64,000 nt of DNA from an uncultured Dorea sp. (lineage in GTDB: Bacteria; Bacillota; Clostridia; Lachnospirales; Lachnospiraceae): contig URTM01000006.1 in assembly GCA_900550865.1 (NCBI GenBank), positions 36,160 through 100,159 of the forward strand, written 5' to 3'. This document shows positions 34,831 to 43,393 of the stretch, piece by piece; within the stretch, counting starts at the first letter, position 1, and each line of letters begins with the position of its first letter. The notes under the pieces are model-generated. The model did not search any database. It had not been told where the DNA came from and saw only the letters and a list, made by a program, of their open reading frames with translations. Made by a program: the position numbers and the translations under genes.

Positions 34831-35742
34831 CTGCGCTGCCAGCTTCAGCATCTTCTCCAGCGGAAGTGCCGCCTTCTGGCGCATCTCCTCACCCAGATTC
34901 ACCTCTGGCTGCATGGTCTCAAGTGCTTCCTTCACACCTTCCAGACGCACCATCTTCATATTCGGGCAGAACTGTCTGTGTCCTACAGAGTAGAACTTCT
35001 TCTCCGGATTCTTCTGGTGCAGTTCATAGAACACACCCATCTCGGTACAGATGATAAATGTATTGTTTTCTGACTTTGTCGCATAATCAATGATCTGTGA
35101 TGTACTTCCGATGAAGTCGGATAATTCCAGAATATCGCCTGTACATTCCGGATGTGTCAGTACCAGCGCTTCCGGATGTGCTTCTTTTGCTTTCTGGAGT
35201 TCTTCTTTATGGATGCTCTTATGTACATGACAGAAACCATCATTAAAGATGAAATGCTTCTCCGGAAGCTGACTTGCCACATAACGTCCAAGATTCTCAT
35301 CCGGGATAAAGAAGATATCTTTATTCGGAAGATTCTTCACGATCTTCAGTGCATTTGACGATGTTACACATACGTCTGACTCTGCTTTGATCTCTGCAGT
35401 TGAGTTCACATAACAGACTACAGATACATCCGGGTATTCTTTTCTCACTTCTCTGATCTTATCTACGTCTACCATGTGTGCCATCGGACAGTCTGCGTGG
35501 CCGTCTGCCATTACGACTCTCTTCTTTGGATTCAGGATCTTCGCACTTTCTCCCATGAAAGAGACTCCACAGAAAACAATCGTGCTCTCCGGAACTTTTG
35601 TTGCGATCTCTGCAAGATAATAGGAATCTCCTACATAGTCTGCAATCTCCTGCACTTCCCCATCTACATAATAATGTGCCAGGATTACAGCATCTTTTTC
35701 TTTTTTCAGTTTTTGGATTTCATTTTTGATTTCTTCGTTCAT
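34828..35742 (-). CDS. nadA: Quinolinate synthase NadA
   Basis: The 304-residue protein contains the three [4Fe-4S] ligand cysteines at about C85 (HADCPMA), C171 (DGFCHVHK) and C259 (RQFCPNMK), plus VILAHYYVDGE near the N-terminus. It condenses iminoaspartate with dihydroxyacetone phosphate to make quinolinate for NAD. The usual partners nadB and nadC are not adjacent. It is the last gene of a long minus-strand series behind sulfur-metabolism genes, which fits a need for cluster sulfur. Confidence 0.95.
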   Translation of the reverse strand: MNEEIKNEIQKLKKEKDAVILAHYYVDGEVQEIADYVGDSYYLAEIATKVPESTIVFCGVSFMGESAKILNPKKRVVMADGHADCPMAHMVDVDKIREVRKEYPDVSVVCYVNSTAEIKAESDVCVTSSNALKIVKNLPNKDIFFIPDENLGRYVASQLPEKHFIFNDGFCHVHKSIHKEELQKAKEAHPEALVLTHPECTGDILELSDFIGSTSQIIDYATKSENNTFIICTEMGVFYELHQKNPEKKFYSVGHRQFCPNMKMVRLEGVKEALETMQPEVNLGEEMRQKAALPLEKMLKLAAQ

Positions 35743-35757
35743 TTCCGACTTTCACCT

Positions 35758-36378
35758 CTAAATAAAGTATTCGATGGTCTCTTCTTCCGTAAGTCTTGTC
35801 TTTTCATTAAATAAAATGACAGCTTCCCGCCCATCGTACGGTCCAAGGGAATACATGTTAAGTGCCGTCTTATTAAAATACTTCCACGGTACGATCCGGT
35901 TACAACATGCAGGCTGATCCGACACTCTGATGATATCCTTCTGTTCATACTCCTGGTCGCAGTAATAAGGATCAAACATCCGCACATTTTTACCATCTAT
36001 TCCGGTCAGCAACACATAATGCCACTCATCTGTATACAGACGCAACACAACTGCACCACCGCGTTTTAATGCATCGTTCACGTAACTTTCATTTCCGATA
36101 TAGACTGACTTTCCGGACAAATATTTGCTGGAAACCGCCAGCTTGTCAATATTTCCCATGCTGTTCAGCCAGTTACTTAAGAACATCATTGCCGCACAGG
36201 ATGTTCCGCTCTCGCCCGGATTGCCATCGGAACTATAACAGTCCAGACAATATAACATGATATTTCGTAATATCTCCGGCGGAATCTCCTCCCTCTCAAA
36301 CAAAAAGCTGATGGCATTCTGCATGGTTGTCGGTCCGCAGTCATACTCGGAAAATTGATAGTGCAATGGATTCTTCAT
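35758..36378 (-). CDS. Papain-like cysteine peptidase domain protein (C39-like)
   Basis: The 206-residue protein starts with a C39-type nucleophile motif (FSEYDCGPTTMQNAI, C14). It has a histidine in DEWHYVLLTG (about 122) and an aspartate in FDPYY (about 135), the order expected for a papain-like triad. No signal peptide or ABC transporter domain is present, so it is a soluble enzyme rather than a bacteriocin exporter. It lies 16 bases ahead of nadA. Substrate unknown. Confidence 0.72.
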   Translation of the reverse strand: MKNPLHYQFSEYDCGPTTMQNAISFLFEREEIPPEILRNIMLYCLDCYSSDGNPGESGTSCAAMMFLSNWLNSMGNIDKLAVSSKYLSGKSVYIGNESYVNDALKRGGAVVLRLYTDEWHYVLLTGIDGKNVRMFDPYYCDQEYEQKDIIRVSDQPACCNRIVPWKYFNKTALNMYSLGPYDGREAVILFNEKTRLTEEETIEYFI

Positions 36379-36408
36379 GAAAAATTCCCTTCTTTAACGT
36401 ATTTTCAC

Positions 36409-37584
36409 TTATCTATCATGCACCGCTTTAGCCAGTTGTGTCAATGCCTGTTTTAAAATTTCTCGTGGACACGCAATATTTATACGCTCAAATCCTTCTC
36501 CGTCCGGTCCGAACATGGCCCCGCTGTCAAGCCACAGCTTCGCTCTGTTCTCCACCAGATCTTTTAACTGCTCTTCTTTCATGCCGAGGCTCTTGAAGTC
36601 CAGCCATAAAAGATAAGTTCCTTCCGGCTCTGTCAGCTTGATCTCCGGCAGTTCTTCTTTTAAGAATGTACGCACATAATCCAGATTCTCTGCCAGATAG
36701 ATTTTCAATTCTTTTAACCACTCTTCTCCTGTTTCGTAAGCTGCCTGACATGCCACCAGTCCCATCAGGTTCACCTGGCTGTATCCGGCCGCCGTCACTT
36801 CCGCCTGGAATCTTGCACGAAGTTCCGGGTTCGAGATCCAGATATTGGAAATCTGAAGTCCTGCTATGTTAAATGTCTTGCTTGGTGCAGTACATGTGGT
36901 AGTGATCGCTGCATATTTTTCATCCAGTGCTGCAAATACATGGTGTACATTGTCTCCATATGTAAAATCACTGTGTATCTCATCACTGACTACCAGCACG
37001 TTATGCTTCAGACAGATATCTCCGATCTTACGAAGCTCCCATTCTTTCCATACACGTCCGACCGGATTGTGCGGACTGCACATCAGGAATAATTTGACAT
37101 TTTCATCAATGATCTTCTGCTCGAATTCTTCAAAGTTGATCTCATAATGTCCGGCTATCTGCTGAAGCGGATTGTTGATCAGGCGTCTGTGATTATCTGT
37201 GATGACTTCGCTGAATGGGTAATATACCGGCTGCTGCAGAAGCACTGCATCGCCTTCTTCTGTGTAGGCTTTCACTGCCATTGCCAGTGCAAATACCACG
37301 CCCGGTGTCTTAATCAGCCATTCTTTTTCTACTTTCCATCCGAAATGCTTCTCATACCATCCGGCTGCTGCCTGGAAGTAATCATCTTTTCCTTCGCTGT
37401 ATCCGTAGATTCCGTGTGCGACTGCATCGCTTAAGCTTTTCTGGATTCCCGGTGCTGTCGGGAAATCCATATCTGCCACCCAGAGTGGAAGCATATCATC
37501 TCTTCTCCCTCTTTCTTTTGCGAAATCATATTTCAGACATTTCGTTCCGTGTCTGTCCACCACTTTATCAAAATCGAATTTCAT
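36409..37584 (-). CDS. patB: PatB/MalY-type PLP C-S lyase
   Basis: The start at 37584 (MKFDFDKVVDR) follows TGGAGG, giving 391 residues. Diagnostic features are MLPLWVADMDFP (about 31-42), the SPHNPVGRVW loop (about 170), DEIHSDF (about 200) and the PLP lysine in APSKTFNIAGL (about 234). These enzymes act as cystathionine beta-lyases or cysteine-S-conjugate lyases, releasing homocysteine or thiols, pyruvate and ammonia. It sits in a sulfur amino-acid operon behind a cystathionine gamma-lyase/synthase. Confidence 0.92.
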   Translation of the reverse strand: MKFDFDKVVDRHGTKCLKYDFAKERGRRDDMLPLWVADMDFPTAPGIQKSLSDAVAHGIYGYSEGKDDYFQAAAGWYEKHFGWKVEKEWLIKTPGVVFALAMAVKAYTEEGDAVLLQQPVYYPFSEVITDNHRRLINNPLQQIAGHYEINFEEFEQKIIDENVKLFLMCSPHNPVGRVWKEWELRKIGDICLKHNVLVVSDEIHSDFTYGDNVHHVFAALDEKYAAITTTCTAPSKTFNIAGLQISNIWISNPELRARFQAEVTAAGYSQVNLMGLVACQAAYETGEEWLKELKIYLAENLDYVRTFLKEELPEIKLTEPEGTYLLWLDFKSLGMKEEQLKDLVENRAKLWLDSGAMFGPDGEGFERINIACPREILKQALTQLAKAVHDR

Positions 37585-37676
37585 CTGTGCATCCTCCATT
37601 TTTCTCTTATATGATTTTGGCTTGCCGCATAACTGCCGCAAGCCTTCTTTTATATATTTTCACTTTTTCTTCAATC

Positions 37677-38822
37677 TTACGCAAGCGCCTGCTCAAGATC
37701 TGCGATCAGGTCATCTGCATTTTCAATTCCTACGGATAATCTTAAGAAGTCTTCTGTGATTCCAAGCTTCTCTCTTACTTCTACCGGCAGATCTCCATGC
37801 GTCTGAAGCATTGGATATGTGATCAGTGACTCTACTCCTCCAAGGCTTTCTGCGTAAGCGATCAATTTGACGCTTTCCAGAAGCTTTCTTGCAGTTGCTT
37901 CACTGTCTACCTTGAAAGAAATCATGCTTCCGAATCCAGTTGCCTGTGATGCATTCACTTCATATCCCGGATGCTCTTTTAATCCAACGTAATAAACCTT
38001 TTTTACTTTCTCATGTCCTTTTAACCAGTTTGCAATCTTCATTGCATTGTCCTGCTGTGCTTTTAATCTTACAGATAATGTCTTGATTCCACGTAAGATC
38101 AGATAGCTATCAAATGGTGCAAGACAGCTTCCGACTGTCTTATATATATAACGGATCTTCTTCGCTGTCTCTTCATCCGCCGAACACAGGAATCCTGCCA
38201 GTGTATCATTATGTCCGCCAAGAAACTTAGTTCCGCTGTGGATGACCAGATCTGCGCCAAGTTCGATCGGTCTCTGGAATAATGGTGAGAGGAATGTATT
38301 ATCAACGATAATCTTAAGATTATGTTTGTCCGCGATTTCTTTCATCTTTCTAAGATCTGTGACACGCATGGTCGGATTACTTGGTGTCTCGATATAAAGT
38401 GCCTTTGTGTTCTCTCTAATATTAGCTTCTACAAGCTCTGCATCTGCTGTATCTACATAAGAGAATTCAAGTCCTCTTTTTTCGCCGACAGATTCAAACA
38501 TTCTTACAGATCCCCCATACAGATCATCTGTACAGAGAATGTGATCTCCGCGGTCGAATAATTCCATGCAAAGTCCTACCGCTGCCATTCCATTTGCACA
38601 TGCAACGGTGTCCACTGCACCTTCCAGAGCTGACATGGTATGCTCAAGCTCTGTTCTTGTCGGGTTGCTTTCTCTTGTGTAGTCATATCCTGTAGACTTT
38701 CCGATTCCAGGGTGGGCAAATGTCGCTGCCTGGTAGATCGGTACTGCTACCGAACCGTAAGAATGTGTCTTTTCATCTGTTCCGTTTCCGTGTATACATC
38801 GTGTCTCAAATCCGTAATTCAT
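37677..38822 (-). CDS. Trans-sulfuration enzyme (cystathionine gamma-synthase/lyase family)
   Basis: This 381-residue fold-type I enzyme has YDYTRESNPTR (about 46-56), DNTFLSP (about 172) and the PLP lysine in IHSGTKFLGGHND (about 197). Sequence alone does not separate MetB/MetI from MccB. Its place after the rhodanese/PP-loop gene (three-base gap) and before PatB fits cysteine-homocysteine interconversion. The operon has a CymR-type operator, as MccB does in Bacillus. Confidence 0.9.
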   Translation of the reverse strand: MNYGFETRCIHGNGTDEKTHSYGSVAVPIYQAATFAHPGIGKSTGYDYTRESNPTRTELEHTMSALEGAVDTVACANGMAAVGLCMELFDRGDHILCTDDLYGGSVRMFESVGEKRGLEFSYVDTADAELVEANIRENTKALYIETPSNPTMRVTDLRKMKEIADKHNLKIIVDNTFLSPLFQRPIELGADLVIHSGTKFLGGHNDTLAGFLCSADEETAKKIRYIYKTVGSCLAPFDSYLILRGIKTLSVRLKAQQDNAMKIANWLKGHEKVKKVYYVGLKEHPGYEVNASQATGFGSMISFKVDSEATARKLLESVKLIAYAESLGGVESLITYPMLQTHGDLPVEVREKLGITEDFLRLSVGIENADDLIADLEQALA

Positions 38823-38825
38823 TGT

Positions 38826-39980
38826 CTATTTACCTCTTTCATCGTAATCATCAAGGAAATTATATTCCATGTCATCTTTGTGGTATCCGATAATGGTTCT
38901 TAAGTTGACATTATGAACACTCCGGAAAATATTCTTTTCGATAATATCTCCCTGTTTTCTGAATTCCTTGATCAGCTCCTTCATCTCGTCACGTTTGGAA
39001 CCTCTTCCGCCGCCACAGGATACACAGTTCTCTGTGAATCTGCATGCACACTGGATGAAGTTGAGCTGATTGTAATCCCTCCATGCTATAATGTCATCTT
39101 CCTTGATCAGATACATTGGTCTGATCAGCTCCATACCCTCGAAATTCTGGCTATGGAGCTTCGGCATCATCGTTTCCACCTTTCCGCCGTAGAACATCCC
39201 CATAAGGATCGTCTCAATCACATCGTCGAAATGATGTCCGAGCGCAATCTTATTACATCCCAGTTCTTTTGCATGAGAATACAAGTATCCTCTTCTCATT
39301 CTCGCACAAAGGTAACACGGGTTCTTATCAATATCTGCCACTGTATCAAAAATCTGTGTCTCAAATACCGTAAGCGGAATTCCAAGTACTTTGGCATTAT
39401 CCTGAATGATCTTCCAGTTATCTTCATTGTATCCCGGATTCATTACCAGAAATACTAATTCAAAATTCGCTTTGCCATGTTTTAACAGTTCCTGAAAAAG
39501 CTTTGCCATCAGCATGGAATCTTTTCCACCGGAAATACAGACTGCAATCTTATCTCCATCCTGGATCAGATCATATTCTCTGATTCCTTTCGTAAACTTT
39601 CTCCAGATTCCCTTGCGGAATTTCTTGATGATACTGCGTTCAATCTCTTTCTGCTTCTCTCCGGTAGTATTTTCATCCTGTACGAATTCACTTAGTTTCT
39701 TTCTCAAAAAGGAACGGTATCCGCCTTCAATATTCGCCGCATCATATCCGGCTGCTTCCAGTTCATAAACAGCATCGACACTCCATTCACCGGTATGGCA
39801 TAATACATACACTGGCTTTTCTTTCGGAAGTTCTTCCATACGTTCTTCTACTTCTGCAAGCGGGATGCTGACCGCTCCCGGTACAGAGCCTCTGATATAT
39901 GCATCTGCAGGACGTACGTCCAGTACTGTGATTGTATTCTGATCTAATTGTAATAACTCTTCTATCGTGATTGTCTTCAT
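38826..39980 (-). CDS. Rhodanese - PP-loop (TtcA-like) fusion protein
   Basis: The 384-residue protein joins two domains. Residues 1-95 are a rhodanese with the active-site loop CHTGEWS (C61). Residues 115-370 are a TtcA/TilS-like adenylase with SGGKDS (150-155), GHHFDDVIET (about 243) and cysteines CYLC (222, 225) and a later CACRFTENCVSC group that can hold an iron-sulfur cluster. It probably accepts persulfide sulfur and thiolates tRNA. It is the first gene of the sulfur operon. Confidence 0.88.
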   Translation of the reverse strand: MKTITIEELLQLDQNTITVLDVRPADAYIRGSVPGAVSIPLAEVEERMEELPKEKPVYVLCHTGEWSVDAVYELEAAGYDAANIEGGYRSFLRKKLSEFVQDENTTGEKQKEIERSIIKKFRKGIWRKFTKGIREYDLIQDGDKIAVCISGGKDSMLMAKLFQELLKHGKANFELVFLVMNPGYNEDNWKIIQDNAKVLGIPLTVFETQIFDTVADIDKNPCYLCARMRRGYLYSHAKELGCNKIALGHHFDDVIETILMGMFYGGKVETMMPKLHSQNFEGMELIRPMYLIKEDDIIAWRDYNQLNFIQCACRFTENCVSCGGGRGSKRDEMKELIKEFRKQGDIIEKNIFRSVHNVNLRTIIGYHKDDMEYNFLDDYDERGK

Positions 39981-40024
39981 ATCTTTTAACCTCTCTTTGT
40001 GGGTTACTGTTCATGCAGTATATA

Positions 40025-40047
40025 TTCCTATTAACCAGATAGGTTTT
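40025..40047 (-). promoter_or_regulatory. Sulfur-regulon operator, copy 1
   Basis: TTCCTATT-N5-GATAGGTTTT lies just downstream of the predicted start point (about +8 to +30). The same 23-bp pattern with identical spacing occurs at 43394-43416 before cysK, in the same position relative to a promoter. A larger ACCAGATA/TATCTGGT dyad overlaps it (40034-40061). The Rrf2/CymR-like protein encoded next door is the likely binder (inferred). Confidence 0.7.
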
Positions 40048-40061
40048 GTTATTTATCTGGT

Positions 40062-40090
40062 ATTATATGATGTTTTTCCCTGTCTGTCAA
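40062..40090 (-). promoter_or_regulatory. Consensus promoter of the rhodanese-PP-loop operon
   Basis: TTGACA (40090-40085), 17 bp, TATAAT (40067-40062) on the minus strand. Both hexamers match the vegetative sigma-factor consensus exactly. Confidence 0.88.
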
Positions 40091-40143
40091 GGAACTAAAA
40101 TGTGTTTTAATATCTTTCAACTATACGCTAGAAAAGTTTACCA

Positions 40144-40189
40144 CAAAAAAGAATACTGTACCAGTGGTTTCCCGCTAATACAGTATTCT
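40144..40189 (-). terminator. Terminator of the 28-residue gene
   Basis: A perfect 11-bp stem AGAATACTGTA / TACAGTATTCT (40189-40150) is followed by six T residues on the minus strand. Confidence 0.88.
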
Positions 40190-40197
40190 GATGCGTT

Positions 40198-40284
40198 TTA
40201 TTTCTCCGGACATTCACTCCGCGCCCATTCGTAAAACCGCACCTTCGGTGCTTTCCGCTGCTTTGCAGCTCCTTTTTTACTCAT
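40198..40284 (-). CDS. Very small basic protein (28 residues), unrecognised
   Basis: An ATG at 40284, after GGGAG with nine-base spacing, opens a short frame beginning MSKKGAAKQRKAPKVRF and ending WARSECPEK. A strong terminator follows nine bases after the stop. The peptide is rich in Lys and Arg with one Cys. It lies in the 390-base gap between rrf2 and the rhodanese gene, after an imperfect rrf2 terminator. No family is recognised; protein-like composition, ribosome site and terminator support it. Confidence 0.55.
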   Translation of the reverse strand: MSKKGAAKQRKAPKVRFYEWARSECPEK

Positions 40285-40304
40285 AAGCAGGCGCTCCCTG
40301 TATC

Positions 40305-40362
40305 AGAAAAAAGACTGCCGAATCCTTATGCAAGCATAAATTCCGCAGACTTTTTCTGATAC
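40305..40362 (-). terminator. Imperfect terminator after rrf2
   Basis: Minus-strand AGTCTGCGGAAT and ATTCGGCAGTCT pair with two mismatches and are followed by TTTTTTC; outer GTATCAGAAAAA/TTTTTTCTGATAC arms extend the stem. Termination may be partial, which would allow expression of the 28-residue gene. Confidence 0.65.
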
Positions 40363-40373
40363 GTGAACTGATA

Positions 40374-40820
40374 TTATATATAATACATATCCTGTCCATA
40401 ATCAATGTATTCCTGATACTCTTTCTCCAGATCATGCAAGGTTACTGACTGGAGAATCTCTGTCACACTGTCATTTACCCTGTCGATCACCAGTTTCTGG
40501 ATTGCTTTGACACTCCCGGTATATTTACCTTCTTTCGGAAGCTCCTCATCCTCGATGCGGTAGTCACCTTCCAAAGCTTCTATAATAGAAGAAACGGTAA
40601 TCTCCTGTGGCGGACGGCTTAAGAAATAACCGCCCTGAGAGCCTTTGATACTTTTTACAATGCCTGCTTTTCTAAGGCTTGCAAATACCTGTTCCAGATA
40701 CTGTGGAGATATCTTGTTTCGCTCTGCAATGCTGTTGAGCGCCACCTGTTCAGTTTTTGAATTGATGGCCAGATCGATCAACGCTCTCAGACCATATCTG
40801 CTTTTCATTGAAAGTTTCAT
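40374..40820 (-). CDS. Rrf2-family regulator, CymR-like
   Basis: The start at 40820 (MKLSMKSRYGLR) follows TGGAGA, giving 148 residues. The winged helix (NKISPQYLEQVFASLRKAGI, about 35-54) and KGSQGGYFLSRP wing are typical. The three cysteines of IscR are absent, so it is not an iron-sulfur sensor. This matches CymR, the cysteine-metabolism repressor that in Bacillus and Staphylococcus works in a complex with CysK. Here it is co-encoded with cysK and metY. Confidence 0.88.
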   Translation of the reverse strand: MKLSMKSRYGLRALIDLAINSKTEQVALNSIAERNKISPQYLEQVFASLRKAGIVKSIKGSQGGYFLSRPPQEITVSSIIEALEGDYRIEDEELPKEGKYTGSVKAIQKLVIDRVNDSVTEILQSVTLHDLEKEYQEYIDYGQDMYYI

Positions 40821-40848
40821 GTATATCTCCACACTCCTTCATTATTTC

Positions 40849-42159
40849 TTATTCTACGGCTTTGAATGCCTCATCCAGATCCTGGATAATGTCATCAATG
40901 TGCTCTGTTCCGATTGACAGACGGATTGTATTTGGCTTGATTCCCTGATCCAGTAATTCTTCTTCTGTGCACTGGCTGTGTGTTGTTGTTGCCGGATGGA
41001 TAACCAGAGATTTTACATCTGCAACGTTAGCAAGCAGTGAGAAGAGTTCCAGATTATCGATGAAATCTTTTGCTTTCTGTGCATCACCTTTGATCTCAAA
41101 TGTGAAGATAGATCCTCCGCCATTTGGGAAATATTTCTTATATAATGCCTGCTGCTTCGGATCATCAGATACAGCCGGATGGTTAACCTTCTCTACCAGT
41201 GGATGGTTGTTCAGATATTCTACTACTTTCAGTGCATTCTCAACATGACGCTCTACACGTAATGATAATGTCTCGAGTCCCTGTAAGAAGATAAATGAAT
41301 GAATCGGAGAAATGGTTGCTCCTGTATCTCTTAAAAGGATCGCACGGATCTTTGTAACAAATGCTGCAGGTCCTACTGCTTTTGTAAAACTGATTCCATG
41401 GTAGCTCGGGTTTGGCTCTGTAAGAGAAGCGAATTTTCCTGATGCTTCCCAGTCGAATTTACCGCTGTCAACGATGACGCCGCCGATTGTTGTTCCGTGT
41501 CCACCGATGAATTTTGTTGCTGAGTGGATGACAATGTCTGCACCGTACTCGATCGGTCTTACAAGATAAGGTGTTGCAAATGTATTATCTACAACGAGCG
41601 GAATCTTATGCGCATGTGCGATATCTGCAATCTTCTCAATATCTACAACATCTGAGTTTGGATTTCCAAGTGTCTCAATGTAGAGTGCTTTTGTATTGTC
41701 CTGGATTGCTGCTTCTACTGCATCATAATCAAAGATGTCAACGAATGTGGTTGTAATTCCATACTGTGGAAGTGTGTGCTCTAACAAGTTAAAAGATCCA
41801 CCGTAAATATTCTTAGCTGCTACGATATGATCTCCGTTCTGTGCGAGATTCTCGATCGTGTATGTTACTGCTGCTGCTCCAGATGCTACTGCCAGTGCTG
41901 CAACTCCGCCCTCCAGTGCTGCAATACGTTTTTCGAAAATGTCTTCTGTAGGGTTTGTAAGACGTCCGTAAATGTTACCTGCATCTGCCAGTCCGAAACG
42001 TGCTGCTGCATGATCACTGTTGCGGAATACATAAGAAGATGTCTGATAGATCGGCACTGCTCTTGCATCTGTAACCGGATCCGGACTTTCCTGTCCTACG
42101 TGTAACTGTAATGTCTCAAATTTTAACTCTCTATTCTCTCTTGTGATTTTTTCGCTCAT
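40849..42159 (-). CDS. metY: O-acetylhomoserine sulfhydrylase (MetY-like)
   Basis: The start at 42159 (MSEKITREN) follows AAGGAG, giving 436 residues, the longer size typical of O-acetylhomoserine (thiol)-lyases rather than the 380-residue cystathionine enzymes. It shows TLQLHVGQ near the start, YGRLTNPTEDIFE (about 68-80), DNTFATPYLVRP (about 187) and the PLP lysine in IHSATKFIGGHGT (about 208). It makes homocysteine from O-acetylhomoserine and sulfide. It follows cysK by about 80 bases. Confidence 0.93.
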   Translation of the reverse strand: MSEKITRENRELKFETLQLHVGQESPDPVTDARAVPIYQTSSYVFRNSDHAAARFGLADAGNIYGRLTNPTEDIFEKRIAALEGGVAALAVASGAAAVTYTIENLAQNGDHIVAAKNIYGGSFNLLEHTLPQYGITTTFVDIFDYDAVEAAIQDNTKALYIETLGNPNSDVVDIEKIADIAHAHKIPLVVDNTFATPYLVRPIEYGADIVIHSATKFIGGHGTTIGGVIVDSGKFDWEASGKFASLTEPNPSYHGISFTKAVGPAAFVTKIRAILLRDTGATISPIHSFIFLQGLETLSLRVERHVENALKVVEYLNNHPLVEKVNHPAVSDDPKQQALYKKYFPNGGGSIFTFEIKGDAQKAKDFIDNLELFSLLANVADVKSLVIHPATTTHSQCTEEELLDQGIKPNTIRLSIGTEHIDDIIQDLDEAFKAVE

Positions 42160-42237
42160 TGGGTTGATCTCCTTTTTCTTCATAATTTTATCGTTATTTG
42201 TTGATACTGTCCGCTCTGTCTTGGATTCTATATCTTT

Positions 42238-43170
42238 TTATTCTGTAAATAATGGTGTTGAATAATATCTGTCACCTGAATCCGGAAGTAATGCTACGAT
42301 TGTCTTGCCTTTGTTCTCCGGACGTTTTGCAAGTGCGATAGCTCCTGCAAGTGCAGCTCCTGATGAAATACCTACCAGAACTCCTTCTTTCTTAGCAAGA
42401 AGTTTTGCTGTCTCAAATGCTTCGTCTGCTTCCGCTTTGTAGATTTCGTCATAGATCTTAGTATCTAATGTATCCGGAACGAATCCGGCTCCGATTCCCT
42501 GAATCTTATGCGGGCCAGCTTTTCCTTCTGAAAGTACCGGTGAGGAAGCCGGCTCCAAAGCTACAATCTGAACTTCCGGTTTCTGCTCTTTTAAGTAAGC
42601 ACCGATTCCGGAAAGTGTTCCGCCTGTTCCGACACCTGCGATCACGATATCGACTGCTCCGTCTGTATCATTCCAGATCTCAGGACCTGTTGTCTTCTTG
42701 TGTGCTGCCGGGTTAGCAGGGTTTACAAACTGTCCCGGAACGAAGCTGTTTGGAATCTCTTTTGCAAGCTCATCTGCTTTTGCGATGGCTCCCTTCATTC
42801 CTTTTGCTCCTTCGGTAAGTACGATCTCTGCGCCGTAAGCTTTCAGGATGTTTCTTCTTTCCACACTCATCGTCTCTGGCATGGTAAGGATGATTCTGTA
42901 TCCTTTTGCTGCTGCGATGGATGCAAGACCGATTCCTGTGTTACCGGATGTTGGTTCGATGATAACGGAACCTTCTTTTAAGATTCCCTTTTCTTCTGCA
43001 TCTTCGATCATTGCTTTTGCAATTCTGTCTTTGACACTTCCTGCCGGGTTGAGATATTCAAGCTTTACAAGAAGTGTTGCTTCCAAACCAAGTTCTTTTT
43101 CTATGTTTACAACTTCTACCAGTGGTGTATTTCCGATCAGTCCTAATGTTCCTTTATAAATCTTTGACAT
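42238..43170 (-). CDS. cysK: Cysteine synthase A
   Basis: The 310-residue PLP enzyme has LEYLNPAGSVKDRIAKAMIE (about 38-57) with the catalytic lysine, EPTSGNTGIGLA (about 70-81) and GVGTGGTLSGIG (about 177-188). It makes cysteine from O-acetylserine and sulfide. It starts the cysK-metY-rrf2 operon. Two promoters, an operator and a Cys-rich upstream peptide precede it, implying control by cysteine supply and by a CymR-like protein. Confidence 0.96.
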   Translation of the reverse strand: MSKIYKGTLGLIGNTPLVEVVNIEKELGLEATLLVKLEYLNPAGSVKDRIAKAMIEDAEEKGILKEGSVIIEPTSGNTGIGLASIAAAKGYRIILTMPETMSVERRNILKAYGAEIVLTEGAKGMKGAIAKADELAKEIPNSFVPGQFVNPANPAAHKKTTGPEIWNDTDGAVDIVIAGVGTGGTLSGIGAYLKEQKPEVQIVALEPASSPVLSEGKAGPHKIQGIGAGFVPDTLDTKIYDEIYKAEADEAFETAKLLAKKEGVLVGISSGAALAGAIALAKRPENKGKTIVALLPDSGDRYYSTPLFTE

Positions 43171-43219
43171 TTTGCTTCCTGCCTTTCCTACTTTTTTGGT
43201 ATGTTTTCTTGATGAATTT

Positions 43220-43248
43220 ACTATACTACTTTAATTCCTATTTGTCAA
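43220..43248 (-). promoter_or_regulatory. Proximal cysK promoter
   Basis: TTGACA (43248-43243), 17 bp, TATAGT (43225-43220). The spacer contains AATAGGAAT, a half-site of the sulfur operator, so a repressor could block it directly. Confidence 0.75.
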
Positions 43249-43274
43249 CTATGTTTAGTATGTTTTTTATATTT

Positions 43275-43340
43275 TTATTTTACATGCGCGCAAGCGCAAC
43301 AACATCGCATTCGTCCCCACATTCGCTTTTCTTTTGTCAT
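43275..43340 (-). CDS. Cys-rich leader peptide upstream of cysK (21 residues)
   Basis: An ATG at 43340 with AGGAG/AGGATA upstream opens a frame starting MTKEKRMWGRM, followed by CCCAC (residues 13-17, four cysteines in five) and a short tail to TAA. It lies between the distal promoter and the proximal cysK promoter. A GC-rich TGCGC/GCGCA hairpin overlaps the Cys codons. Clustered Cys codons before a cysteine-synthesis gene are what ribosome-mediated attenuation by Cys-tRNA would need. No U-tract terminator follows, so the mechanism would not be classical attenuation. Confidence 0.55.
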   Translation of the reverse strand: MTKEKRMWGRMRCCCACAHVK

Positions 43341-43393
43341 TATCCTGCACGCTCCTTTCCGCTCTTTAAACTAAATAAAACCAATCCTTATAT

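Noticed and set aside
43262..43282. A transcription terminator after the Cys-rich leader peptide
   Set aside because: The stretch is A-rich on the coding strand with no U-tract or strong hairpin, so classical attenuation is not supported.
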